From the NCBI GenBank assembly GCA_028015205.1, contig CM051514.1:7874001-7938000 (forward strand): a stretch of DNA of 64,000 bases. Direction: 5' to 3'. Numbering within the stretch: position 1 is the first letter of the stretch; the number at the start of each line of letters is the position of its first letter. The notes below the pieces were generated by a model, which worked only from the letters and a program-made list of their open reading frames with translations, was not told the DNA's origin and did not search any database. Below are positions 23,905 to 34,917 of the stretch, in pieces. Position numbers and translations under genes: made by a program. The DNA is from Mytilisepta virgata. Taxonomy: Eukaryota > Mollusca > Bivalvia > Mytilida > Mytilidae.

Positions 23905-25050
23905 GCAATGTCAGTAAACACTAGGGGCGCCACTGGGCGGAAACCACAGTTTGTTTACAGTATACTGGTCCCACAATAGGCTGGAATCCAGTATTCAAAT
24001 AACTTCCCCCAAAAGAGCTCCACCTGGCGTTTACTGACATTGCTACTTTGATGATATATTATCTTAGTCTAAGAAAACAACAAGTGACGGGTGCTCTGGA
24101 GAGGTAAATATGACCTGTTTCTTTAACGGTATGAAATGTACTTAGAGATATTTTTGCAATACAATCAAGGCATGCAACATGTATTTGAGCTAATCTCAAT
24201 GTGTGCTTTATCTTATCAAAAGAAGCAGCGAATTGGAATGAAGACAATAAGTAGGGTTCAACTGCGACCATTCATTGTTTGTTACACTTATTAACTGCAT
24301 ATTATAAACTTATCATTCTCCTCATTACATACTGTCAAACCCCGAAAAAGGAGCTTTGTACAACACAAATGATCTCACGTGTGGTGGTTTCTTAAAGGAA
24401 GTATTATACGTAATCCGTATACCAGACAGTCAACCGGAAGTTAATTTAATGTCATAATATTGTATACTCCCAATATTTACCTTATCGGTCTATCAAGAAA
24501 GCAGATAATACAACGGGAAGTGAATAATAGATAAGGTGGAGGTTTGGGTGCCAATAAAACCGGTTTAAGCCCATCAATGTTGAATGTCTGTACCAAATCA
24601 GACTATCCTGTTTTGTCCTCTTTTATTTTACATTTTCTCCGGGGGCTCTGTCTGTTGGATGGCGTTTATTGAATTATTTGTTATTGTTGACCTTTCCTGT
24701 TATCCATTTTGTTGTTTATTGGTATTATGATATAGGTAAAAAAAATTAAAAAATAGTCTCTTATATTATTTGGATACTGTACAACTATTTAAAGTATACA
24801 AAAAAGGGAAAATTCGCAGAGTTCTCTCAATAATATATACATGGGAATATATGTGAACGGTAAGGATCATTGCCAAAAATTGCCCATAGTAATGAAGGAG
24901 ACAGTAAATTTGGAGAGTGTCTGGGGAATGCATACCCACCCACATCAGATTGATTGATTGATTATTGTTTAAAGCTCTTTGGCAGCCCCTGATTAGATTA
25001 ATGTTGATTACAAACAGATAGTATTTAAAACCAATCAACTATTGACATAT
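23905..25050. other. Intergenic DNA, no gene recognised
   Basis: No coding family seen. Around 24600-24690 there are scraps (TCTCCGGGGGCTCTGTCTGT, GGATGGCG) reminiscent of dispersed bivalve retroelement tails; not strong enough to delimit. Confidence 0.35.
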
Positions 25051-25063
25051 AATAAAATTCGTT

Positions 25064-25383
25064 GATACCAATTTTGATGCATAAGATGTGCACATTTCGT
25101 CGATTTACGACTCATCAGTTGTGCTCAAGGCCTAAAATGTTGAAAACCAAAACAACAAGAGAAAATTCAAAATACCAAAATGATCAAAAGTGGTAAAGCC
25201 AAAACCATCTAAGGACAGGGCTATACACGAGGGAGATACTCCTTAGTTTTCACAAATTTTACTATTTTGTAACAATAAATTTCAAGTATCAATTTCGGGC
25301 TAGTATCGAAATTCTAGCAACTGAGCTGGGGATACCCTCGGAGACTAGGAGTGCACCAGCAAAGGCATCGACTCAGTATTAAA
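25064..25383 (-). mobile_element. Ribozyme-bearing retroelement unit, 320 bp
   Basis: Minus-strand unit flanked on both sides by the 13-bp direct repeat AATAAAATTCGTT (25051-25063 and 25384-25396). In its own sense it begins near CGATGCCTTTGCTGGTGCAC, passes GGGTATCCCCAGCTCAG and ATGGTTTTGGCTTTACCAC, and ends with a hammerhead ribozyme motif at 25079-25124. Parts recur at 17470-17510 and 44700-44860. Hammerhead motifs in Penelope-like elements and small retrozymes of bivalves are established knowledge. Whether this is a Penelope terminal repeat or a retrozyme monomer cannot be settled here. Confidence 0.68.
25079..25124 (-). ncRNA. Hammerhead ribozyme, type I-like, minimal stem III
   Basis: On the minus strand: stem I 5' strand GCACAA, core CTGATGA, stem II GTCG-TAAAT-CGAC (4 bp perfect), core GAAA, stem III ATGTG/CACAT with essentially no loop, cleavage triplet ATC, then stem I 3' strand TTATGC (one C-A mismatch). 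All invariant core nucleotides of the hammerhead are present. A loopless palindromic stem III is typical of the Penelope-associated class, which may act as dimers. Catalytic activity is inferred, not shown. Confidence 0.78.
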
Positions 25384-25399
25384 AATAAAATTCGTTAAA

Positions 25400-26798
25400 T
25401 CTATAATACTAAATTTACGAATTAGCCAAATAGGCGGCAAAACGCGTGGTTCAAAATAAACGATGTATGGTTCAGATTATAAAGGTTATTATCGGATTTG
25501 ACAATCTGCATTTATAAATTTCAACTGCAGTTTTGTTTATGTGCAAATGGAATTTGTATGCACTTTTCCTATATGAATTCTCCCAACATATCCCTTAGAA
25601 GGTTCTCGAATGCATCATTTTAACACATTGATTTAAATAAACAAGTATGCACATATTTTAAATGTATTTCTGTTTGAAATTACGGAAGAAGAATAAAACT
25701 AATTAAAAACATTCTCCTTCGAATGGGATGTTTCTGCTTCATGTATTCAGGATTGTTTTTCTACAATAACGCAATTTCTCCTAAATTTCTCCTAACTGTA
25801 AAGGCTATGAACTTTCAAGATTATATGAAGAAGTAAGGTAAAGTTCAGAGGAATTCCTAACTTAGTTGTTTTTTTTTGGATTGCTCGGATGTTTACATTG
25901 CACAAAGTGATTAAACCAACAATTATCTATTTTTACATTATTTGTCATGTGACCTGTCTAAATATATCTCTACCATACAATTCCCTGTAAGCCCTAGATA
26001 AAACTATTTTTAACAAATGGTCATCTTTATAATTAATGACGAAATTTATCTCGGACATCTTTGATAAATATAAACGTGGACAGCACACGCATCCACAAAC
26101 TAAAAATGCTTTTATCGTCTGATTATTGGATATATTTGTGAAATTAAGCATCGCATGTCCTGCCCATGATGACAATGGAACAATTGGAACAATTATTTTC
26201 CAAACATATGCTCTACCTAACTCATGGCATCTTTTGAAAAATTCATCCGTCACTATGGAAATGGTTACATCTACAATTTCATTTTCATATTTATTCTGAA
26301 GGAAAAATGTAATGCATTATGAAATGTGTATTTAATGAAAGCTTTTCATCAAGTTCCAGTTCAGAATTAATTGTAACAATAAAAATATTGACAATTTATG
26401 TGGTTGTGTTTTCGTCATAGATTTTGACTTTGATGGAACCTTAAGGTCCATTTTGGTAATTCTACGTGGCATACAGTCTACTTCATCAGTGGATACATCT
26501 TCGGTAGTAACGAACAGCCATATGACAATTGGGTCACGTTGACCTACATTTCACGCTTCATTGACTTTGGTTAAAGTTTGCATTAACATCTATTTCTGGA
26601 ATACTACAGCATATATAGACATGAAACTATCAGTTGATACCACCTACTGGACAGGAAAGTTTATGGAAAGCCTGCTACAACATCCATATTGAGTCACTGT
26701 TCCATGAATGACATGACCGCAACAACTTTTTATAGTCAACATGGCCACCACAAAAAAAAATGCTTATTTTCCCGCGCTCGCGCGGGTTCAATGTCTTG
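25400..26798 (+). mobile_element. Non-autonomous canonical Helitron, copy 2 (1399 bp)
   Basis: Starts TCTATAATACTAAATTTACG after an A (25399) and ends CTTG before T (26799), with hairpin CCCGCGC-TC-GCGCGGG 8 nt upstream. The end is one base off the CTRR consensus (CTAG in copy 1), so this copy has a mutated terminus. It is collinear with 9337-10693. It landed just beside the ribozyme unit at 25064-25383. Confidence 0.88.
25945..26253 (-). CDS. Possible captured exon inside Helitron copy 2
   Basis: Open frame of 102 codons on the minus strand (MTDEFFKRCHELGRAYVWKI...). It extends further upstream in frame to about 26300 (NKYENEIVDVTISIV), where a pyrimidine-rich TTTTTCCTTCAG looks like a splice acceptor. 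Another possible exon lies further upstream (about 26420-26540, with FTTEDVSTDEVDCMPRR read in copy 1). The frame is damaged in Helitron copy 1. I do not recognise the protein; it has one hydrophobic stretch and several Cys. Helitrons are known to pick up host exons, and that is the reading I favour, with low confidence. Confidence 0.35.
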   Translation of the reverse strand: MTDEFFKRCHELGRAYVWKIIVPIVPLSSWAGHAMLNFTNISNNQTIKAFLVCGCVCCPRLYLSKMSEINFVINYKDDHLLKIVLSRAYRELYGRDIFRQVT

Positions 26799-26799
26799 T

Positions 26800-27525
26800 A
26801 TGAAATATTTAAGGAGAGAATAAACGATAAAACAATATGAGACGAAATTTCAATACACATAACAATATATAACTTTGCAAAACAATATCACAGAAACGCT
26901 CTAGGTAAATATTAGCGATAAAATTTAGAATTATGGATCATATAACAAATTTAAAATTATGGATAAGGACTATATTCAAGAACACAGTCAGACAGAATAT
27001 ATTCTTGAATACAGTCAGACGTCCTTCAAATATTGTAAATTTTACGGTTGCCAGCAACCTTCGTAAATAAGACTATAAATTATACCATTTTTAACAAGGA
27101 TTGATGAGCCACTAGCAGCTCTTTTATCTTTTTTAGATCGAGTTCTGTAAAGTGAGTAATTTGTAATATTAAAGATATCATTTTCTTTCAAGTGAGTTTC
27201 CGGTGGACAGAAGGCAACAGGAAGGAAAGCTTGTACAAGTAATGATAACTCTATTCAATTAATTTTCAAACCCCGATAATTGCAATGTATTAAGGGTGCT
27301 CGGATTGGGGAATAATATTTTCTGGTTTATTCTTGCAAACAGCTTCTTTGTCTACCATCGGAAACTCTGGAGTCTTTGACGTTGACTGAGTTTGAAGCTA
27401 TATGGATCATTTATTTGGATATATCTATTAATGAGGGTTGAGCAGCTTTCTGTGACGATGAGCACCTTTGGTTTGAAGATGTGGAAGGTTTTTTCAGAAG
27501 AGTTGGATTTGTCTGATTATTGATT
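26800..27525. other. Intergenic DNA, no gene recognised
   Basis: AT-rich sequence with a short direct repeat near 26965-27025 (TATATTCAAGAACACAGTCA and a near copy). Nothing else seen. Confidence 0.4.
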
Positions 27526-27529
27526 GGTG

Positions 27530-27960
27530 TTGATTAGACAAAAGTATCAGATGTTTGTGAAGAGTTTGGAGTGGATGGTTTTAGTTGAAAGGATTTCTCT
27601 TTTAACTGGTTTCGTTGAAGTACAGGCATTTGAAGTTCTGTTTGGGTTGCAAATAATCTTGTAGTTCTGGTAGAATTAATTTTGTCTGCATAAGGAGTGG
27701 CTGGAACTGAGTTGTTCGAGGCAAACACCTGTTTTTTTTAGCTTCTTGATAGCTTACCTCCTATATTAGAAATAGCCAAATGATTCAATCCACAGTTTGC
27801 ACATTTAATTGTACCGTCACAATCAAAGCCGAGAACACATTGACATATTTTCCGTGCCACGACATGAATTCCGACCGTTTCCAAATTTCCGACATTTGAA
27901 ACACCGGATAGGGTTAGGCACGTATTTGTCAACTTTATTTCTCAAGGTGCGTACTTATGT
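27530..27960 (-). pseudogene. LINE ORF1 (gag-like, CCHC zinc knuckles) remnant
   Basis: On the minus strand, a frame starting near 27930 gives YVPNPIRCFKCRKFGNGRNS then CRGTENMSMCSR, a first CCHC-type knuckle. It then hits a stop, and the next frame continues GFDCDGTIKCANCGLNHLAI, a second knuckle, followed by SYQEAKK and a Ser/Thr-rich tail. The order of knuckles followed by SY-EA-K is typical of ORF1 proteins of jockey/RTE-like non-LTR retrotransposons, which bind the element RNA. The frameshift and missing first His (FGNGRNSC in place of FGH) mark it as dead. No RT was found next to it. Confidence 0.65.
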
Positions 27961-27964
27961 ATAC

Positions 27965-28475
27965 GTGTTCCGGTACATTGGTAAGGTCAAAGGTAATGAG
28001 GTAAGTATTCAGTTTTACAATTTTGTCTTCAGATTGTTTTTTAAACCTTTTTACATTGGATACATTTTGAGATTGCAGTTCTCCCGGAATTTATTCTTCT
28101 GAGTTTTTTGTCTGTCTCGAATAACTTACATATAAGAGTTGAGTATTCGGTATGGACTTGCAGTGATTTCAACATCAGCGATATGTATAAGAGAAAGGAG
28201 TTTTTTTTTATTGCTGCAGTCTACTGCATTCAAATAGCAGAAAGCCACTTCTCATTTTAGAAAATCTTTTTACCAGTCCTGCACAGCCTTGGGGTGTTTT
28301 ATGTAGTACAAAAGGAAAGCTTTTCAGAGTTCTTACTTGATAAAACTTAAAATATTGAGAATTTGTCAGATTGTATTTGGCAGTTTAGTCATGTGTTTCT
28401 CATCGTCATTATAGTTATATTTTCCGTTTGAAGGTGTTGGTTTTGGGGGTGTTTCAGTAATATCCATTGCGATTT
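27965..28475. other. Intergenic DNA, no gene recognised
   Basis: Nothing recognisable apart from poly-T runs. Confidence 0.35.
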
Positions 28476-28479
28476 CTTA

Positions 28480-29460
28480 CGATTCATTACCCTTGCTCCC
28501 TGCCCACCTCGGAGCAGCACCAAAACAATGTATGCTTGTCAAAGATTGACCCATAAGCCACCGCCTTCTTGAACCCAACCTATGTAAATGGCAGTATTAT
28601 TGTACATTTTTCAAACAGGTCAAGTTCAAGGGCTTGGCGAGAACAGCTGATTGATCGGGCCGATCCGACCGCCCGTTTCAGATAAAGTAAAGGCCAACGT
28701 GGCATGTTTCAGCCACCAGGATACCGTCCTCTATCCACACGGCAAACCTGTTGCATCATTAAGAGGAAGCCTTGCGCCATGAGCCACTGCCTTCTTCGCG
28801 TTTCCGACAATGGTTACCTTACAAGACCCTGGAACCCAAACAGCAACCTATACCATACATGTATATCACCCATCCCATCCCATTGTATCTAGGTATCATA
28901 GAGGGTTTTTTTTTGGATCTTTTCAAACAACCACGAGAAAACAGCAGAGGACAAAACATGACCAGTTTTGGCTGGACCTGGGTCATCCAACCATTCATAA
29001 GCTGGGTGATTTAAAATTGGGAAAAAAGCTGTAAATTTATGCTGTATAAGGGATTGATGTGACCAGCTGATTGACAGAATCGGGTCCATTCAGCCTCCCG
29101 TCTAGGTAAAGGTTGCGTCCCAGATGTTGATCGGAAGCTTTTATCCGGCTATTCAGAAACACTCCTTGTTACCGAAACGGATCACCGCAAACGATGAGCC
29201 TCTTTAGGGGCCTCTTACGCCAAGCCGAGGAACTGTTGACTTATTTTTTTTTGTGTCCCAAGGACCCGAACGGGCGCCCACATCTGAGTGCTAAGTATAT
29301 CAATGCTCAAGACATTAATTCTGAGACACACCAAAAATTACTTGGCGTCCTGACTATATATGATTATTTTACATTTCCCGCCGGGAGGAATTGTATTCCA
29401 AAGTAATGCATATGGAATAATTTGTAGCCACTTTGTACTAGTTGTCCTTAAATGAAATAA
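28480..29460. other. GC-richer segment with internal repeat, unclassified
   Basis: Clearly less AT-rich than its surroundings. Two segments at about 28647-28720 and 29062-29125 share CAGCTGATTGA, a TCGGG core, CGCCCGT/CTCCCGT and GTAAAGG, suggesting a diverged internal duplication. Short overlapping open frames occur on both strands, none recognisable. It ends near AAATGAAATAAACTG at 29450. It may be an old mobile element or expressed non-coding sequence; I cannot name it. Confidence 0.3.
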
Positions 29461-29864
29461 ACTGTAACGGCTTGTTTTTTTTTTAATATTATAATTTAAT
29501 TTATCTATCTATTAAAAAAAATGTACTTATTTTATAATTTTATAAATTGTTTTTGCTCGAAGGTGGAATTAGCGGCTTCAGATTTTGTGCTGTCTTGTTC
29601 TGATTCTCTTTAGTTAGCTATTTTTTTTCACTTCTTTAGTTGTGTCTTTGGATTTAGGTTTTTCGGAATACGCCGAGTGTCTTATTGCTTCTATCGGAAT
29701 TCTTTTTTGGGATTCATTACAAGGAAAATTCCAGTGTCTACCGTTGTACAGCGATGCTGCTGCCCGCTTTGTACCGTTACTATATAAATCGTAGTATATG
29801 TTTCATTTAATTCTTAAATTAAACATAAACTATCATAATAATTAAACCTTTAGCTTTAAAGAGT

Positions 29865-30070
29865 TCAACACTCTTTAATAAGCCACTTTAACAAATAAAT
29901 TTGTCTTTATTGCTAAACTCTAAAAGGAAAATAGATATCTTTCAATCATTAGAACGGTTAAACAGGACAATAACCAGGATGCTTCTTTAATCTCTTCTTA
30001 GTGCTTTTCCGTTTTCTAACATGAAAATCTCGTGCACTATTAAACCATTTGAACTAAAAGTGTAGCTTAA
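29865..30070. repeat. Diverged dispersed repeat, related to 62066-62275
   Basis: Shared blocks with the 62-kb copy in the same order: CTTTATT, ATTAGAACGGTTAAACAGG (ATTAGAACAGTTAAACGGG), GACAAT-ACCA, TTCCGTTT and ACATGAAAATC. Identity is only moderate. Class unknown. Confidence 0.45.
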
Positions 30071-30074
30071 CAAA

Positions 30075-31455
30075 AATAAAAATTACAAGGAAGTTTATTT
30101 TTTTTTTGTCATGTCTATTTCAGTTCTTTTGGCATTCCTTCTATTATAAGGAAATGAATTCATATAAATGACTTTTGTATCTTAGATTATATCATCTATT
30201 ACGCAGGTTGTAAGACTTCAGGCAAAATGAGAAAAAAATCTAGAGTATAGTGCGTGTATTTCCTGTTACATCCATATACCGAAAGAAATCAAACAAGATT
30301 GTACTGCAGACAGTAACTAAAACAACGTCTACTTAAATCTTCCAGTTTAGTTCTGAAATTATATAGAGGGAGAAAATACAGACAGTCTAGACTATGGAAC
30401 ATTATATAAAACAAAGTTATTTTGGCTTCCGTTACATGAATCACACTGTATATACAGGACGTTATTCTGGGTTTCATAAAGCATTAACTAAATGAACTTT
30501 CATGTCCGCTTTAGACATATGTTAGATGCTAAATGATGTTATAATACCAATTCTATGGATAGCCAAGATAATTGAATTATTTTCAGAACGAGTAATAACA
30601 TGGTAGCCAAATTTAAGCAAATCAACTCATTCTGAGGGAGTTGTAATCTTACTTTTAACTGAAACCTACAATTCACCAAAAACAAAATTTCAAGGGATAT
30701 ATGTTTTTTATACGGAAACTTACAATTCGTTGCAATCTCGCTTCCTGTGTTGAAGGATATACAGCGACATTTTTCGGTACTCTCGGGAGTCCTTTTTAAT
30801 AATGTAGTAACAGTGATATTTTTGCCATACACTGTATCTCTCACCGCTCATAAATATATCATAAATGCAGTTGAAGTTATATTCCAGCCCATTGCACCTG
30901 ATATTTCCACTAATTTTGTATTTAGCTCAATCGTGAGATCTTAAGTCGATAATGGAACAACTAAAATACCTAATTAAATGTTGTCAAATATATTATGTAA
31001 TTTATTGTTCTTCCAAAATACACCCTGTCGAAAACATTTTATAAGTCGGGGGTAATGTATGCTTTTTCCATCATTCGAAATTCAAACTGTATCTGACACT
31101 AATGGTACAAATCCTGTACATTTGTTTATATTGACCTTTTGCGATTTCACAATCGCGTTGCGTTGCAAGTACAGACTAACCAGATAAGTTTATTTGTAGA
31201 AATATACATTTATCATAAATGCGCAACAAAAAATGATGTCAGATTAGTTTTAATTTATTTTTTTTAAAAATTGTTATGGCTTCCAGCTTTTTGATTGTTT
31301 CAAGCCCTTGTCACATGTAGTATTGCCAGCTTATTGCTACAATCAGCACTGGCCCAAATGCATATATGTTTAAATTATAACTGAAATTAATATTAATTTA
31401 AATTTTTTTATTTGCAAATTACACCAATTCTGCGTCAAGCAAATACAAACAAAAC
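30075..31455. other. Intergenic DNA, no gene recognised
   Basis: AT-rich with short open frames of at most about 100 codons, none resembling a known family. Confidence 0.4.
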
Positions 31456-33330
31456 ATTAAACAATTAAAAACCAATTGTTCAGAGAACAATTGAAGGTCT
31501 TTCCACCTCAATTGCAGATTTGTTGATAAAAAAAAATGAGGTTTAAAATGTAATTGTTGGTTTTAGAGCATAGCTAAACTTTCAGTGATTTCAAGGATAT
31601 ATGGTTCTATGTACTGAAATAAGGGAGGTATTATGCTACTTACCGTATTACAAATATCACTTCTGGTTTGATATGATAGGTAATTTTACAATTGTTAAAA
31701 AAATATATGGACTGCTAGTTTGAATAACTAAGAAAAATGTTTATTTCTGGTTAACTAAATGTTTGATGAATTATACTGTTTTGCACTATAAACATCAAAA
31801 ACGTCATTAATGTGACCTTATAAATTGACAATTCTAGACGTTTTCATGGGTTGTAACATTGTCACATTAATTAACATTCCAATATATCCAAAACGTCTAA
31901 AAACGTCTACAGAAATAATAACGTTGCCAGAAATGACGTCATCAAAAGTAGTGCCTGAATTTCACGCTTTCAATACCTTTAATTGCTTTAAAAATCTGAA
32001 AAAAACTTATAAAGTGTGAAAAAATGCAAAATACGTAATATAGGTCATGACCTTGACCTTTGACCTTGTGACATTTTTCAAGGTCATTGGCCGTTGAGGT
32101 CATTTTAGAAGACCCCATGCCATTATTATGTACCATTGTCAAGTTATAAACGAAAAACCTTAAGTTTGAACGTTCTAGGCGCAATTACTCTCAAAAGATG
32201 ACGTCATACAACTTTAACTCAAATGTAACAAAGTTGCGCATCAATGTCCTAAACATTTCCACCATTACATTTCCTTGGCTATCTACAACCATTTCAGAGG
32301 AGTAAGCAAATGTCAAATAATAGAACTTGACCTTGACCTTTGACCTTGATGCCAATTTGAAGGTTATCAATCCCTGATGTTAAAACAAAAGACCCCATGC
32401 CTTTATCATGTACCACTGTTTAGAAATAAACGAAAAACGAAAATTTAAACGTTCTAGGGGCAATTACGCCTATAAAATGACGTCATACAACTTTTTCTCA
32501 AATGTAACAAAGCTAGATCTCAACGTCCTTAACATTTTCTCCTTTACATTTTATCAGCTATCTTTTACCGTTTCAGAGGAGAAGCGATAACAAGCAAAAG
32601 TCAAAATTAAGAACTTGACCTTGACCTTTGACCTTGATGCCAATTTGAAGGTTATCAATCCTTGATGTCAAAACAAAAGACCCCATGCCTTTATCATGTA
32701 CCATTGTTGAGAAATAAACGAAAAACCGCAAATTTAAACGTTCTAACGGCAATTACGCCTATAAAATGACGTCATACAACTTTTATGCAAATGTAACAAA
32801 TCTAGGTCTCAACGTCCTTAACATTTTCTCCATTACATTTTATCAGCTATCTTTTACCGTTTCAGAGGAGAAGCGATAACAAGCAAAAGTCAAAATTTAG
32901 AACTTGACCTTGACCTTTGACCTTGACCTCATTTTACTTGTTAGGGGTCATGGACCCTAAATACAAAGTTTCATGTTGATATCTCAACTCTAAATAACAA
33001 TTTGTATGATACACCAAAAGTGAAAGTCGTTTGAGGGGAAATAACTCCTATGAAATGTCGTCAGATCCCTTCCGACCAAATTGAACAAAGTTGCGCACTG
33101 ATACACTGAAGACATTGCAAGAGATTTTGGGTCGATATCTTTTACAGTTTTAGAGATATAGCGATAACAAGAAAAGGAGGACGCCGGGAGATAACTCCTA
33201 TAAAAAAAAGTGTTCGGTTACACAGGGTCAATGGTGAAATCGCAATCACTGTACGATATCATGGGCCAAAAATCCTTTCGATATGTCAAGTAACAAAAAA
33301 ACATCCTAGACGGCAGAAGAAAAAAAAAAA
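31456..33330 (+). mobile_element. Hairpin-headed tandem-unit element, copy A
   Basis: Head: ATTAAAAACC, hairpin CAATTGTTC-AGA-GAACAATTG, then AAGGTCTTTCC. The body contains tandem units of about 289 bp, each with a TGACGTCA site followed by a GACCTTGACCTTTGACCTTG block (blocks near 32048, 32330, 32617 and 32905). The tail reads CATCCTAGACGGCAGAAG and poly-A. Copies B (34918-36780) and C (59579-61445) are collinear and nearly identical. A 64-codon open frame near the head recurs in all three copies but has no coding context. The class is unknown; internal tandem repeats and a hairpin are seen in some Helitron-like elements of bivalves, but no canonical end is visible. Confidence 0.85.
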
Positions 33331-33334
33331 AAAA

Positions 33335-34812
33335 CTAGAAAGACAATTGTTCAGAGAACAATTGCAAGGTCTTTCCCTAGTCAAATTGACCTTTTAATCC
33401 TAAGTTGCTAAGGATATTAGTCAAAATATAGGACTCTGTCCCAATGACCTTGACCCTTGACCTTCCATTTTACCTCTACAGCTCTAAAAAAGGTTCCTGA
33501 ACATAAATATATATGGTTGCTAGGTACTTTTCCATCAGTTGCTAAGGACTTTTTCAATGACCTTGACCCCTGACCTTCCATTTTGACCTCTACAGCTCTA
33601 TAATAGTGTCCTGAGCATAAATATATATGGTTGCTAGGTACTTTTCCATCAGTTACTAAGGACTTTTTCGATGACCTTGACCCTTGACCTTCCATTTTGA
33701 CCTCTATGGCTCTATAATATGATCCTGAACATAAATATATATGGTTGCTAGGTACTTTTCCATCGGTTGCTAAGGGCTTTTTTGATGACCTTGATATCTG
33801 ACTTTTGACCTTGGTACTAAAATGTAGATCTTTTGAATCTGATCTTTTTTTGTATTAACATTTTCTTCATATCTATAATGGTTTTCAAGATATATAATAA
33901 AATAAACATGAGTCAAGGGCACTAACTCCTATAAGGAGTCATCGTACAACTTCAGACCCAATGAGACAAACTTAGATCTTGACAAGATAAACATTTTCCC
34001 CAATATATTTCATCAGCTATTTGTTACAGTTTCTGAGTTATTCTCATAACAAGGTATAAGGTCAAAGGTCAAGTGTGACCTTGACCTTTGACCTTGGGGT
34101 CATTTTAAAGAAGAAGACATTTGATGACTATTGGTGCAAGTCCCAAGTCTCTACGACTAACAGTTAATGAGTTTTGACCATGTACGCGTTTCGTCAAATA
34201 TTCAAGGGCCAGTAACTCCTATAAGGAGTCGATAAACCAAGTTGAGCGAAACATGACAAAGTTGCGTCTTGCGAAGATGAACATTTTTGCCAACATATTT
34301 CATCAGCTATCTTTTACGGTTTATGAGTTATTTCCATAACAAGGTATAAGGTCAAAGGTCAAGTGTGACCTTGACCTTTGACCTTGGAGTCATTTTGTAG
34401 AATAAGACATCTGATGACTAATGGTGAAAGTCCCAAGTCTCTACGACTAACGGTTTATGAGTTTTGACCATGCACGCGCTCGGTCAAATATTCAAGGGCC
34501 AGTAACTCCCATAAGGAGTCAATAAACCAAGTTGATTGAAATCTGACAAAGTTGCGTCTTGCGAAGATGAACATTTTTTCCAATATATTTCATCAGCTAT
34601 TTGTTACGGTTCCTGAGTTATTTCGATAACAATAGTTTACGGTATTTGGGCAGATAACTCTGTATGGAAAAGAGTTCGGCTTCGCGGTGTCAATCCTAAA
34701 TCCGGTTTATCATTCTGAACCAACTGGTGAAATATCATTTCGATATGTCGCGAAATGAAGAAAATTCTTGACATCGAAGTTGGCGGAAAAGAAGACAAAA
34801 AATAATAAGAAT
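33335..34812 (+). mobile_element. Hairpin-headed element, second subfamily
   Basis: Starts with the same hairpin (33343-33364) followed by CAAGGTCTTTCC. It carries about three tandem copies of a ~118-bp unit (33440-33800; GACCTTGACCCTTGACCTTCC, then GGTTGCTAGGTACTTTTCCA), then two ~308-bp units (from about 34048 and 34356). Each of the latter holds AAGGTCAAAGGTCAAG facing TGACCTTGACCTTTGACC, an inverted pair. The tail is GGCGGAAAAGAAGAC with AATAAT repeats. A minus-strand 92-codon open frame across the 118-bp repeats is a by-product of repetition. Confidence 0.75.
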
Positions 34813-34917
34813 AATAATCAGACGAATTACAGAAAGGTCTTTCCGTTGGAAACGGGAAAGACCTTAATAATCATACGAATTACAGAAAGGTCTTTCCGTT
34901 GGAAACGGGAAAGACCT
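34813..34917 (+). repeat. Two tandem element tails with palindrome
   Basis: Two copies of a 53-bp unit: AATAATCAGACGAATTACAG, then AAGGTCTTTCC-GTTGGAAAC-GGGAAAGACCTT. Each palindrome is the same AAGGTCTTTCC motif found after the head hairpins, here mirrored onto itself. They join the subfamily element on the left to copy B on the right. Confidence 0.85.

Noticed and set aside
25051..25396. 13-bp direct repeats AATAAAATTCGTT as proven target duplication
   Set aside because: Part of the right repeat region could belong to the element itself; listed only as a flank, not as proof of integration.
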